Both the position numbers and the translations under genes were made by a program. The notes beneath the pieces are model-generated. The model searched no databases. It worked only from the letters and a program-made list of their open reading frames with translations, and had not been told where the DNA came from. DNA of 8,803 nucleotides from contig JAMCSM010000055.1 in the NCBI GenBank assembly GCA_023380915.1, positions 1 to 8,803 on the forward strand, given 5' to 3'. Below are positions 1 to 6,861 of this stretch, in pieces (positions within the stretch are counted from its first letter, which is position 1; the number at the start of each line of letters is the position of its first letter). The stretch comes from Actinomycetota bacterium. Lineage in GTDB: Bacteria; Actinomycetota; Humimicrobiia; Humimicrobiales; Humimicrobiaceae.

Positions 1-99
1 ATAAAACTATTCTAAAAAACTAAGGTTAGATTAAAAAAGTCAATATATTGTTGAATTAATGGAAGATTTTATAAATAGTGTAAATTATTAAGGTTGGTC

Positions 100-468
100 T
101 TACAATACGTTAAAATACTTTTCGAGGTTCCCTATTTCTTCGTTGATTTTTTCATCAATAACTTTTTTTTCAATTCCAAAGACAATTATATTTAATGTCG
201 TTTTGATTTTTTCGAATGATTTTATTAAAATTCCATCAACTTTTGGAGCTTGTTCCATATCGATTACACTTACCTGAAGATAATCTTCACCATCTGTTGT
301 TGAAATAAATTTTATATGACCCAGATGATTGCAGCCTTTACTTTTTAAGAATGAAAGTACATTGCTGCACAAATCTTTTATCTTTTGAATAAAATCTTCT
401 TTAGTTATTGGTTTCGGGAAGGTAAAGACAATATTTTTAGTTAAAATTATTGAATTATCGCTAACCAT
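100..468 (-). CDS. Small conserved-looking protein of unknown function with a Cys/His cluster
   Basis: I do not recognise the family of this 122-residue protein. It has no signal peptide or membrane segment, so it is probably cytosolic. The predicted pattern is mixed alpha/beta: a beta-like start (residues 6-17), a Lys-rich helix (22-44), then the segment GCNHLGHIK (45-53), beta-like stretches around 62-70 and 92-100, and a charged C-terminal helix (101-119). Cys46, His48 and His51, with Cys34 nearby in the preceding helix, could bind a metal; this is inference only. The ATG at 468 is the only reasonable start, but no Shine-Dalgarno sequence precedes it; the upstream DNA is nearly pure A/T, with two overlapping TATAAT hexamers on the minus strand (514-524). 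It lies 137 bases downstream of the hexokinase gene in the same direction, and no clear terminator separates them, so co-transcription is possible. The reading frame is intact, with stop TAA. I am confident it is a gene and have no function to offer. Confidence 0.72.
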   Translation of the reverse strand: MVSDNSIILTKNIVFTFPKPITKEDFIQKIKDLCSNVLSFLKSKGCNHLGHIKFISTTDGEDYLQVSVIDMEQAPKVDGILIKSFEKIKTTLNIIVFGIEKKVIDEKINEEIGNLEKYFNVL

Positions 469-605
469 AAAATATTTAATTTTAAATAAAATATAATAAT
501 TTCGTGATATTTTATTATATTATAAGCTCATAATTGTAACATACCTGTAAATGAAGTCAAAATAATTTTAATGTCAAATTTTAATATTTCTAATGCCATT
601 AATAA

Positions 606-1949
606 TTAGACAGACAATCCTGCTGCTGCGCCTCCCACCATAATGGCATTTTCAATTTTATTTATTTCATAATAGTATGAGCCTCTCTTATTAAAAATAT
701 TCTTCATATAAAATTCAACTCTTGATTTGAAATCCTTAAGCTTATAAAAACTGTTCCCTTCCGCAACAATACAAACAGGATTACAGGGATTTTTACCCTT
801 AGCTGATTTTATTATGCAGGATGCAAGCACAATTGAAGTTAAAATAGCAGCCCTTTCAACAAGGTTTTCGAATAAATAATATAATACGACCTTATCTTCC
901 CGACTCATGTATCTTAAAAGTTTTTTTAAAGTTTCGTTTTTCGGAGGATATAAAAGATAATCATCCAGGTCGCTTGAATCCAATATGAATTCCGCCCCGA
1001 TTTTAGAGCTGAAAGATCCTGTAAATAGATTGCTGTCTTTTCCAAACCTTACCAGCTCTGCTGCAAGGCCCCCCATATAAGCACCTGATAGCATCTTCTC
1101 ATATATACCGCTTCCAGGATTTTTTGTTTTGCTGTCAAAATAATAATCAATTTCTCCAAGCGGGCCTTTTGAAAAAGCTCCTGCCTCGACATTAATAATC
1201 TGATATTCATTTTTGCTGGATTTTAAGACAACACTTTTGTTTATATTTGAATTTCTCTCCATATAACTGACATTAAAACCCGTACCAAGAATCAAGCCGA
1301 TAAAACTGTCATATTGCCTGTCATGAAGAAAATATAAACCCGCAAGCAGTGATGCATTAGCATCATTGAGCAAAATTATTTTTTTATTGCTGTAAAAACC
1401 AAGTTTTTTAATTTCAGCCAGAAGATTTTCCCCAATAAATTCACCCTCCATTTTCTTTACTTTAATCTCTTTGGTAAAATTTATAAGTTTCCCGTCTCTA
1501 TTTGGAAAAATTTCCATAGGGTAAGAGAATACAAAACCTATATTATTACTTTTGTCCAAAAAACCTTTTATGTTACCTGTTATATTCCTGAAGAAAGCCT
1601 CTTTGGATATTTCCTCTTTAAAGCCTGGCATAACAGTATGATTATAATTTTCAATGACCGGTTTATAATCTTTATGAAATTTTACGACAGCAGATCTGAA
1701 ATTAGTTCCACCGGCGTCAAGCACTATTGCAGGCTTATTTAGAGGAATTTTATTTTTTACTTCAATAAAAGTCGGCAGCATTTTGAGAGAACTTTCATAA
1801 CCCTTTAGACCTCTATGCATTTCTTCAAGAAAAATATCTACATACTTCTGGATATCTATAGTTTCATAATTCATGCCGTATTTATTCAAAAAGTCTGAAA
1901 CTTTTCCTTTTATTTTTTTAATATTAACTTCTTCTGAATTTTTTAACAC
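606..1949 (-). CDS. Hexokinase, eukaryotic-type (non-ROK) family
   Basis: This 447-residue protein should phosphorylate a hexose, probably glucose, with ATP in the cytosol, feeding glycolysis. It belongs to the classical hexokinase fold family rather than the ROK glucokinases usual in bacteria. Visible motifs in order: phosphate-1 loop DAGGTNFR (78-85); sugar-binding segment FSYP with a downstream LINFTK (141-160); LLNDANASLLAG (193-204), where Asp196 is the expected catalytic base; phosphate-2 loop LGTGFN (221-226); NVEAGAF (253-259) and the Glu of GIYEKMLSGAYMGG (281-294), both expected to contact sugar; and the adenosine-site segment VAEGNSFYKL (395-404). Length is normal for a single-domain bacterial member, and all key residues are present. 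The start is GTG at 1949; the N-terminus fits the usual short helix before the first domain. The only ribosome-binding candidate is a G-run (1959-1963). Substrate range and phosphoryl donor are inferred from the family, not shown. Confidence 0.9.
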   Translation of the reverse strand: MLKNSEEVNIKKIKGKVSDFLNKYGMNYETIDIQKYVDIFLEEMHRGLKGYESSLKMLPTFIEVKNKIPLNKPAIVLDAGGTNFRSAVVKFHKDYKPVIENYNHTVMPGFKEEISKEAFFRNITGNIKGFLDKSNNIGFVFSYPMEIFPNRDGKLINFTKEIKVKKMEGEFIGENLLAEIKKLGFYSNKKIILLNDANASLLAGLYFLHDRQYDSFIGLILGTGFNVSYMERNSNINKSVVLKSSKNEYQIINVEAGAFSKGPLGEIDYYFDSKTKNPGSGIYEKMLSGAYMGGLAAELVRFGKDSNLFTGSFSSKIGAEFILDSSDLDDYLLYPPKNETLKKLLRYMSREDKVVLYYLFENLVERAAILTSIVLASCIIKSAKGKNPCNPVCIVAEGNSFYKLKDFKSRVEFYMKNIFNKRGSYYYEINKIENAIMVGGAAAGLSV

Positions 1950-1950
1950 C

Positions 1951-1961
1951 GGGTATAACCC
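1951..1961 (-). promoter_or_regulatory. Small hairpin between putative ribosome-binding G-run and GTG start of hexokinase
   Basis: On the minus strand the 11 bases directly before the GTG region read GGGTTATACCC, a 4-bp G/C-rich stem with a 3-base loop. Its 5' arm is part of the only Shine-Dalgarno-like G-run upstream of the gene. Folding would cover that run and sit one base from the start codon, so it could lower translation initiation. The stem is short, and regulation is inference. Confidence 0.25.
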
Positions 1962-1989
1962 CCAAATTAAAGATATATCGGATTTGGAT

Positions 1990-2017
1990 CTTATATTTTT
2001 AAATAATTAACAGGCAA
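1990..2017 (-). promoter_or_regulatory. Candidate sigma70-type promoter for the hexokinase gene
   Basis: The minus strand shows TTGCCT (complement of 2012-2017), a 16-base spacer, then TATAAG (complement of 1990-1995). These match 4/6 and 5/6 of the -35 and -10 consensus. Transcription would begin near 1983, leaving a leader of about 33 bases before the GTG. It lies directly beyond the panB terminator hairpin, which fits an independently transcribed hexokinase gene. AT-rich DNA yields chance matches, so confidence is moderate. Confidence 0.4.
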
Positions 2018-2024
2018 CAAATGT

Positions 2025-2069
2025 AAAAATGCTGTAATATTTTATTTCAAATATTTTTTCAGCATTTTT
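2025..2069 (-). terminator. Hairpin terminator overlapping the end of panB
   Basis: Ten bases at 2060-2069 (CAGCATTTTT on plus) are the exact reverse complement of 2025-2034 (AAAAATGCTG). Inside this stem a second 7-bp stem forms between 2036-2042 and 2049-2055 with a 6-base loop. Read on the minus strand, the last arm ends CAGCATTTTT, giving the U-run of an intrinsic terminator. The panB stop codon (2042-2044) lies at the inner stem-loop junction, so one arm is coding sequence. The outer stem has only four G/C pairs, so termination may be incomplete. Confidence 0.55.
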
Positions 2070-2899
2070 TCAAATTTGTCTTTTTCGTCCGGAAGAATAG
2101 AATAGGTATGCTCCGGAGCCGGGAAGCTTCCTGTGCGAACATCATTTATATATTCTTTAATGCCATCTTTAATTATTTTTGCCAGATTAGCATATTTTTT
2201 TACAAACTTTGGAGTAAAAGCATCAAAGTATCCGAGCATGTCTCCACAAATCATTACCTGGCCGTCAATATGAGCTCCTGCACCAATGCCAAGAACAGGA
2301 ATTTTTACCACCTTTGTCAGTGCACTTGCAAGTTCAGGCGGAACTGCTTCCACAAGCAGCATCTTTGCTCCTGCCTCCTGGACTGCCATGGCATCTTTAA
2401 TGACTTCTTCTGCAGATTCTGCAGTTCTGCCCTGTGCCTTAAAGCCTCCTAAAACACCGGAAGATTGAGGAGTAAGCCCTATATGACCAATAACTGCAAT
2501 ACCTGCATCAGTTATAGCCCTGATTCTTGATGCTACTCTTATACCACCTTCCAGCTTTATTGCATCTACATTTGCTTCTTTTACAAATCTTACAGCATTT
2601 GCTACAGCATCGGCATCTGTTGTGTGATAACTGCCGAAAGGCATGTCTCCTACAACGAATACATTTGGTGCTCCTCTTCTTACAGCTTTGCTGTGGATTA
2701 TACATTCATCCATTGTTACAGACACAGTGCCGCTATAACCATAAACAACCATCCCTAAGGAATCACCAACAAGCAGCATATCAATACCTGCAGCTTCTGC
2801 CAGATTAGCAATCGGAAAGTCATAAGCAGTCATCCAGGTAATTTTTGTCCCGTTTTTTTTCATTTCATACAAGTCTAACAGGCTTAACTTATTCCCCAT
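2042..2899 (-). CDS. panB: 3-methyl-2-oxobutanoate hydroxymethyltransferase (ketopantoate hydroxymethyltransferase)
   Basis: PanB transfers a hydroxymethyl group from 5,10-methylenetetrahydrofolate to alpha-ketoisovalerate, giving ketopantoate, the first committed step of pantothenate and CoA synthesis in the cytosol. The 285-residue length is typical. The (beta/alpha)8-barrel motifs are clear: VGDSLGM (44-50) with metal ligand Asp46, GDMPFGS (84-90) with metal ligand Asp85, KLEGG (115-119) with Lys115 and metal ligand Glu117, GHIGLTPQ (138-145), LLVEAVP (181-187) with catalytic Glu184, GIGAG (204-208), and the C-terminal FPAPEHTY (259-266). The ATG start is set by AGGGAG five bases upstream. 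No panC, panD or ketopantoate reductase is in the window, so the rest of the pathway must be elsewhere. The gene looks richer in G+C than its neighbours, partly because of many GCA/GCT alanine codons. The assignment is secure. Confidence 0.97.
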   Translation of the reverse strand: MGNKLSLLDLYEMKKNGTKITWMTAYDFPIANLAEAAGIDMLLVGDSLGMVVYGYSGTVSVTMDECIIHSKAVRRGAPNVFVVGDMPFGSYHTTDADAVANAVRFVKEANVDAIKLEGGIRVASRIRAITDAGIAVIGHIGLTPQSSGVLGGFKAQGRTAESAEEVIKDAMAVQEAGAKMLLVEAVPPELASALTKVVKIPVLGIGAGAHIDGQVMICGDMLGYFDAFTPKFVKKYANLAKIIKDGIKEYINDVRTGSFPAPEHTYSILPDEKDKFEKMLKKYLK

Positions 2900-2904
2900 C
2901 TAAT

Positions 2905-2910
2905 CTCCCT
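2905..2910 (-). promoter_or_regulatory. Ribosome-binding site of panB
   Basis: The minus strand reads AGGGAG with a 5-base spacer to the ATG at 2899. It fixes the panB start and explains why the annotated N-terminus (MGNKLSLLDL) is preferred over the internal methionines. Confidence 0.7.
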
Positions 2911-3005
2911 TCCCCGGATTTCAAAATTTTTCATTAAACAATAATTTTTGTTGTTATTTTTCTTAACAATTTGATTTTATGATTTCAATAAATAAAAAAT
3001 ATTGA

Positions 3006-4175
3006 TTATGTTATTGACCAGTCTATGTCAATCCATTTATTTTCCTCAACACTTTTAATAATGGCATCAATTATTGTCATTATTTTATAGCCTTCCTCGA
3101 ATGTGGGAAAATCAGGTTTTAGATTTTTTTTATTTCCCTCAATTTTTATATAATTATAAATGCTTGAAATTATATTTTTCCACGAGTCACCATACCCTTC
3201 AGCCAATCCAGCCGAAAACGAGGAGAGTTCTCTGGTATTGGCACTCATCAAATTAGGATCTTTCATAAATATCTCATTAGGTCTGTTCCTATAACCTATC
3301 CACAATTTGTTTGGTTCTTCACCCTCCCAGAAGACGCTTTTTTCAACACCTGTTATTTCCCATTCTATTCTCTGTTTCCTGCCGGGACAAATTTGTGCTG
3401 CTATTAAAACGCCCTTAATGCCGCCTTCGAACTTGAACATAATAGTTGCATGGTCTTCGGTATCCACCTTAATTTCCTCATATTCTCCTGCCTTTAATTC
3501 TATTTCCTGAGCTGTTTTCAGCCTTACCATGGGCTTTTTCCTGTAAGGTATAAAAGTTGTAATATCGCCGTACACTGAAATGATTTTTTTGTCCAAAATC
3601 ATCTGGACCATTTGCATCCAATGTGACCCTATATCGGATATTACTCTTGTTTTACCCTGATATTTTGCTTCTACTCTCCAGTTGTAATCAGATTCCTTAA
3701 CAAGCCAGTCCTGCAGATATCTTCCTGAAACGAGGTTAATTTTACCCAGTTCACCCCTTGCAACCATTTCTTTTGCTTCCCTTACCATAGGATAAAAACT
3801 CATATTAAAGGTAGTGGCATTGATTACATTTTTTTCCTTTGCAAGCCTGACAAGTTCCCTGGCTTCGGAAATATCCATGGTTAGAGGTTTTTCACAGATT
3901 ATGCTTTTCCCTGCTTCAATACAAGCTTTTGATACAGGATAATGAAGCATATTTGAACAGGTAGCATGAACGACATCTATATCCGGATCATTTACAAGGT
4001 CATGCCAGTCACCATAAGCTTTTGGAATTTTGAGATCAGAAGCAGCTGTATTTGCAGTTTCCTGATTCACCTCAGCAATAGCAGTGATTTCAGGGTATCC
4101 CAATCTTCTGATTGCTTCTATATGTATTGGACCAATAAAACCGGCTCCCACAATTCCAACTCTTATTTTATCCAT
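3006..4175 (-). CDS. Gfo/Idh/MocA family NAD(P)-dependent oxidoreductase, substrate unknown
   Basis: This 389-residue cytosolic enzyme should oxidise or reduce a sugar, sugar acid, cyclitol or related polyol with NAD(P). The N-terminal Rossmann domain begins with VGIVGAGFIG (6-15), the GxGxxG dinucleotide loop. The family's EKP motif is at 95-97 (CEKPL), with Lys96 expected in the active site. DIGSHWMQMV (181-190) carries His185, the usual catalytic histidine position; the aspartate often found further along this motif is replaced by Met. The rest (about 125-389) is the alpha/beta substrate and oligomer domain, including SAGLAEGYGDSWKN (321-334), a segment seen in many sugar-type members. The start is ATG with AGGAGG ten bases upstream. 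It lies between an FGGY kinase and panB on the same strand. Family members act on very different substrates, so the kinase next door is the only hint of a sugar pathway. Confidence 0.9.
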   Translation of the reverse strand: MDKIRVGIVGAGFIGPIHIEAIRRLGYPEITAIAEVNQETANTAASDLKIPKAYGDWHDLVNDPDIDVVHATCSNMLHYPVSKACIEAGKSIICEKPLTMDISEARELVRLAKEKNVINATTFNMSFYPMVREAKEMVARGELGKINLVSGRYLQDWLVKESDYNWRVEAKYQGKTRVISDIGSHWMQMVQMILDKKIISVYGDITTFIPYRKKPMVRLKTAQEIELKAGEYEEIKVDTEDHATIMFKFEGGIKGVLIAAQICPGRKQRIEWEITGVEKSVFWEGEEPNKLWIGYRNRPNEIFMKDPNLMSANTRELSSFSAGLAEGYGDSWKNIISSIYNYIKIEGNKKNLKPDFPTFEEGYKIMTIIDAIIKSVEENKWIDIDWSIT

Positions 4176-4185
4176 TATAAAAATT

Positions 4186-4191
4186 CCTCCT
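4186..4191 (-). promoter_or_regulatory. Ribosome-binding site of the Gfo/Idh/MocA gene
   Basis: The minus strand has a perfect AGGAGG ten bases before the ATG at 4175. It is the strongest Shine-Dalgarno sequence in the window and fixes this start. Confidence 0.75.
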
Positions 4192-4337
4192 AATACAATT
4201 TTAAATAATTTATAACTGTAAAATTATCATTTTAATATTACTAGGTCTTTTAACTATTTTCCAGTTTAAGAATTTAGGATAATCTGTTCAGGAAACAATA
4301 TAATTCAAAGAAACATGATCCTGCCTGCAGTGATTTT

Positions 4338-5840
4338 CTAATAAATTTGTTTTGTAAGGCTATAAATTTTTTTGTAGTTCTTAAAATATATCATGTATTT
4401 TTCTTTAATTTTTTCATCAGGATAAAATTCTTTTCCAGGCTTAATAAATTTGGAAACTGCTTCATCAATCGTAAATAAACCTGTACTGCTGCCTGCAAGA
4501 ATCATTGCTGCCAGACATCCGGCTTCTGCTATTTCCATTCTTTTTATTGGTTTTCCAAGGATAGAGGACTTTAATTGCAGCCAGTAATCAGCCCTGGAAT
4601 TGCCGCCAACACTCCTTAATTCTTCTATTGAAACTCCGGATAGTTCCAGCCTTTCAACATTCAGAGCAATTTCAAAAACAAGACCTTCAACTATTGCTTT
4701 GAATATATCAGCCTTTTTGGATGAAAGACTCAATCCTATAATAGAACCTCTTGCCAGAGGATCAAAATAAGGTGTTCCCGAAGCGGAAAAATAAGGGAGG
4801 AAATAAAGGCCGGAGGGTTCAAAATCAATCATTGAAAAGAAATAATCATTGAAATGAATACCTTTTGATTCGGCAATTTTTTTCTCCTCGGTACATATGG
4901 AGTCCCTGTACCATTTCAACAAACTGCCCGAAGTATAGTTATATGCCAGTGTTACATATAGACCTGGCACGACATGAACCTGAGTTGAAAAATTATTTAA
5001 TAACATTTTTTTATTAATTACAAGCTTATCTACCGCAACAGTTTCACATTCAACAGTACCCATCCCATCGCTTGTTATTCCACCCTTAATTGCTCCCACT
5101 CCAAGTGCTGCACATGGCTGATCATGGCCACCGGTAACAACTGAAACTTTATTTTTGAATCCCAGATCTTTACAAACTTCACTGGATACATTGCCAATTT
5201 CCATACCAGAGGAAACAGGTCTGGAAAATAAATTTATATCTATATCAAATTCACCAAGAATTCTTTCAGACCATTCTCTTTTCCTGATATCAAAAAATAA
5301 AGTCCTCGAACAGAGTGAATAATTCATTTTTGTATTCTTTATCCCAAGATTGTGATAAAGCAGGTCATCAGTAAATAATATTTTTTTTGTTCTTGAATAG
5401 ATTTCCGGCAAATTATTTTTTAACCATAAAATTTTATTTAATGGAGCCACGAATCCGGGGGGATATCCTGTGATATCGTATAATTCTTCAGGTTTTATCT
5501 TTGTATATATAAATTCAAGTTCTGCCATGCTTCTTGCATCAGTGGAATAAATGGTATTGTAAAGATAATTTCCCTTATCATCCAGCGGAGTAAAACTTTC
5601 ACCGATAGTCGATACAGACAATGCTGTAACCGGGTCCTTTTTTACAGACTCATTGCTATTAACCCTTCGTATAACATCGAAGATTTTTATCCACATTGCT
5701 GTTACGTCAAATTCAACCCATTTAGGCTGAGGGAAAATAAGGTCATAATCATTATAGGCCTGAGCAAGAATCTCACCATCTTCGTTAAAAGCAATTACTT
5801 TTGTACCTGTAGTGCCAATATCGATGCCCATTATACTCAT
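4338..5840 (-). CDS. FGGY-family carbohydrate kinase (xylulokinase-like), substrate unassigned
   Basis: This 500-residue cytosolic kinase should transfer phosphate from ATP to a sugar or polyol. Its length is that of a normal xylulokinase/gluconokinase-type member. Motifs in order: phosphate-1 loop IDIGTTGTK (6-14) with conserved Asp7; TGGHDQPCAALG (236-247), where Asp240 is the expected catalytic base; phosphate-2 segment SDGMGTVEC (257-265); LPYFSASGTPYFDP (348-361) in the second domain; RSVGGNSRADYWLQLKSSI (409-427), matching the second FGGY signature and adenosine pocket; and EAGCLAAMILAG (439-450). The GGHD form of the base motif occurs in several FGGY groups with unassigned substrates and differs from the usual xylulokinase form, so I do not use xylB. 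The start is ATG with AGGAG seven bases upstream. A repeat-flanked promoter precedes it. The oxidoreductase gene follows 162 bases downstream, suggesting a shared sugar pathway. Confidence 0.9.
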   Translation of the reverse strand: MSIMGIDIGTTGTKVIAFNEDGEILAQAYNDYDLIFPQPKWVEFDVTAMWIKIFDVIRRVNSNESVKKDPVTALSVSTIGESFTPLDDKGNYLYNTIYSTDARSMAELEFIYTKIKPEELYDITGYPPGFVAPLNKILWLKNNLPEIYSRTKKILFTDDLLYHNLGIKNTKMNYSLCSRTLFFDIRKREWSERILGEFDIDINLFSRPVSSGMEIGNVSSEVCKDLGFKNKVSVVTGGHDQPCAALGVGAIKGGITSDGMGTVECETVAVDKLVINKKMLLNNFSTQVHVVPGLYVTLAYNYTSGSLLKWYRDSICTEEKKIAESKGIHFNDYFFSMIDFEPSGLYFLPYFSASGTPYFDPLARGSIIGLSLSSKKADIFKAIVEGLVFEIALNVERLELSGVSIEELRSVGGNSRADYWLQLKSSILGKPIKRMEIAEAGCLAAMILAGSSTGLFTIDEAVSKFIKPGKEFYPDEKIKEKYMIYFKNYKKIYSLTKQIY

Positions 5841-5847
5841 AACACAG

Positions 5848-5852
5848 CTCCT
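5848..5852 (-). promoter_or_regulatory. Ribosome-binding site of the FGGY kinase
   Basis: AGGAG on the minus strand lies seven bases before the ATG at 5840. It supports this start over the ATG three codons further in. The bases just upstream (complement of 5854-5862) match those before the lpdA ribosome-binding site. Confidence 0.65.
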
Positions 5853-5895
5853 ATCTTAAGAATTGAATATATTTATTCTGGCATTACCTGATAAT

Positions 5896-5924
5896 ATTAT
5901 AAATGAGCACACCGTTTTAGTAAA
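5896..5924 (-). promoter_or_regulatory. Sigma70-type promoter of the FGGY kinase gene
   Basis: The minus strand reads TTTACT (complement of 5919-5924), exactly 17 bases, then a perfect TATAAT (complement of 5896-5901). Transcription should start near 5889, giving a leader of about 48 bases with the Shine-Dalgarno sequence. This is the best promoter match in the window. The spacer contains one arm of an inverted repeat whose other arm lies upstream of the -35 box, as an operator might. Confidence 0.55.
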
Positions 5925-5945
5925 TTTTTTAAGAATCATGCTCAT
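5903..5945. repeat. Inverted repeat ATGAGCA / TGCTCAT straddling the kinase promoter -35 box
   Basis: ATGAGCA at 5903-5909 and TGCTCAT at 5939-5945 are exact 7-base inverted copies, 36 bases apart start to start. One arm lies in the promoter spacer, the other about 15 bases upstream of the -35 box. The second arm is part of CATGCTCAT (5937-5945), which recurs exactly at 6026-6034. This is what a two-site operator could look like. No regulator gene lies in the window, so function is inferred. Confidence 0.4.
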
Positions 5946-6019
5946 CAAAAATTTATATAAAAATAAAATTTCTAAAGTATCAAATTTTCTAGAAGCCGGT
6001 ATTGCTTAATAGTTATAAA

Positions 6020-6050
6020 AAATCCCATGCTCATAAAAATTCAGGAATTT
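6020..6050 (-). terminator. Weak candidate terminator over the end of the HAD gene
   Basis: On the minus strand AAATTCC (complement of 6044-6050) can pair with GGGATTT (complement of 6020-6026), seven pairs including one G-T wobble, with a 17-base loop holding the HAD stop codon. The second arm runs into a T-rich stretch. The arrangement resembles the panB terminator, but with a weaker stem and a longer loop. Confidence 0.3.
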
Positions 6051-6832
6051 AATATATATTTGAATATGGCTTTTCCAAGTCCAGAATTATAATTTTCCTC
6101 AATAATATAATCAGCCTTTTCAAGAACTTTTTTATATGAGTTTTTAACTGCAAACCTCAACCCCGCATATTCAAACATGCTGAGGTCATTGAAACTATCT
6201 CCAAAAACCGCAATTTCTTCTTTTTTTATATTCAAATCTTCAGCTATACTATGAAGTGCGCTGCCTTTTGTTGCATTAAGATTCAAAATATCAAAAAAAT
6301 ATTCTCCTGACCTTACCAGCTGAAGCCTATCAGAGAATTTATTTCTCAGATGCGCTTCAAAAGGATCAGTTTCTTTGATGGCTATACTGACAGAAACACA
6401 ATTTTGTGAAATAAAACCTGTTTCAATGCTGCTGACCTTATACATTTTTTCTTTAACTTTCTTAAAAACTTCAATCCCGGCATGGTGCTTATCAAAAATA
6501 ATTCTACCATCCTTTAGAGCAACAAGCGGATTATAACTATGCTTTCTTATTTCAATAATTAATTCCCTGTATGTTTCCGGCAATATCCTGATGGAGTGTA
6601 TGACCCTAAATTTACTGTCAAAAACAACAGCCCCATTTAGTGTAATCTGTGGCAATTTCAGATTAAACTCCTTAATTATAGGTTTTATCGAAAAAATTGA
6701 TTTACCCGTAGCTAAAATTATGCCGATGTTTTTTTCCTTACATGTAAATAATGCTTCCCCATTCAATTCTGAAATCTCGGAATTATTATCAAGCAAAGTT
6801 CCATCAACATCTGTTGCTATAATTTTTATCAT
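6041..6832 (-). CDS. Cof-type HAD-superfamily phosphatase
   Basis: This 263-residue soluble enzyme belongs to the Cof/IIB branch of haloacid dehalogenase-like hydrolases, which dephosphorylate sugar phosphates and similar small molecules with magnesium. Motif I is DVDGTLLD (8-15), with nucleophile Asp8 and acid/base Asp10. Motif II is ATGKS (41-45), with Thr42. Motif III is Lys189 in NATKGSAL (186-193), typical of the Cof branch. Motif IV is GDSFNDLSMF (211-220), with metal ligands Asp212 and Asp216. Residues about 85-185 form the C2-type cap that determines substrate. ATG at 6832 gives the standard N-terminus with the nucleophile at residue 8, although no Shine-Dalgarno sequence precedes it. 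The gap to lpdA is only 29 bases, so it is probably read from the lpdA transcript. The substrate is unknown; neighbouring sugar enzymes make a sugar phosphate a fair guess. Confidence 0.92.
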   Translation of the reverse strand: MIKIIATDVDGTLLDNNSEISELNGEALFTCKEKNIGIILATGKSIFSIKPIIKEFNLKLPQITLNGAVVFDSKFRVIHSIRILPETYRELIIEIRKHSYNPLVALKDGRIIFDKHHAGIEVFKKVKEKMYKVSSIETGFISQNCVSVSIAIKETDPFEAHLRNKFSDRLQLVRSGEYFFDILNLNATKGSALHSIAEDLNIKKEEIAVFGDSFNDLSMFEYAGLRFAVKNSYKKVLEKADYIIEENYNSGLGKAIFKYILNS

Positions 6833-6861
6833 ATAAAGGTAAATAATACTTATAAAATATT

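Noticed and set aside
33..50. Palindrome CAATATATTG next to a T-run on the minus strand, considered as the terminator of the small gene
   Set aside because: A hairpin would have at most three or four weak pairs. It is more likely chance in AT-rich DNA.
591..601. Palindrome TAATGCCATTA after the hexokinase gene
   Set aside because: Five A/T-rich bases around one central base with no T-run following; neither a credible terminator nor, as a single copy, a credible operator.
2108..2808. Several open frames overlapping panB on both strands, some Cys-rich or Leu-rich
   Set aside because: panB is unambiguous over this whole stretch. The Cys, His and Leu richness comes from reading repeated GCA/GCT-type alanine codons in other frames.
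3013..3032. Inverted repeat ATTGAC / GTCAAT at the end of the oxidoreductase gene, considered as a terminator
   Set aside because: The 6-bp stem has only two G/C pairs, and the nearest T-run on the minus strand is well over ten bases beyond it. It arises from the repeated Ile-Asp codons at the C-terminus.
3966..4193. 75-codon plus-strand frame antisense to the start of the oxidoreductase gene
   Set aside because: It overlaps the conserved Rossmann domain coding region, and its product has no recognisable motif.
4285..4297. Inverted repeat TGTT-N5-AACA in the gap before the oxidoreductase gene, considered as an operator
   Set aside because: The arms are only four bases, there is a single copy, and it is not placed against a recognisable promoter.
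5967..5994. Imperfect direct repeat AAATTTCTA / AAATTTTCTA and palindrome TTCTAGAA upstream of the kinase promoter
   Set aside because: Short, imperfect and almost all A/T; expected by chance in a gap of this composition.
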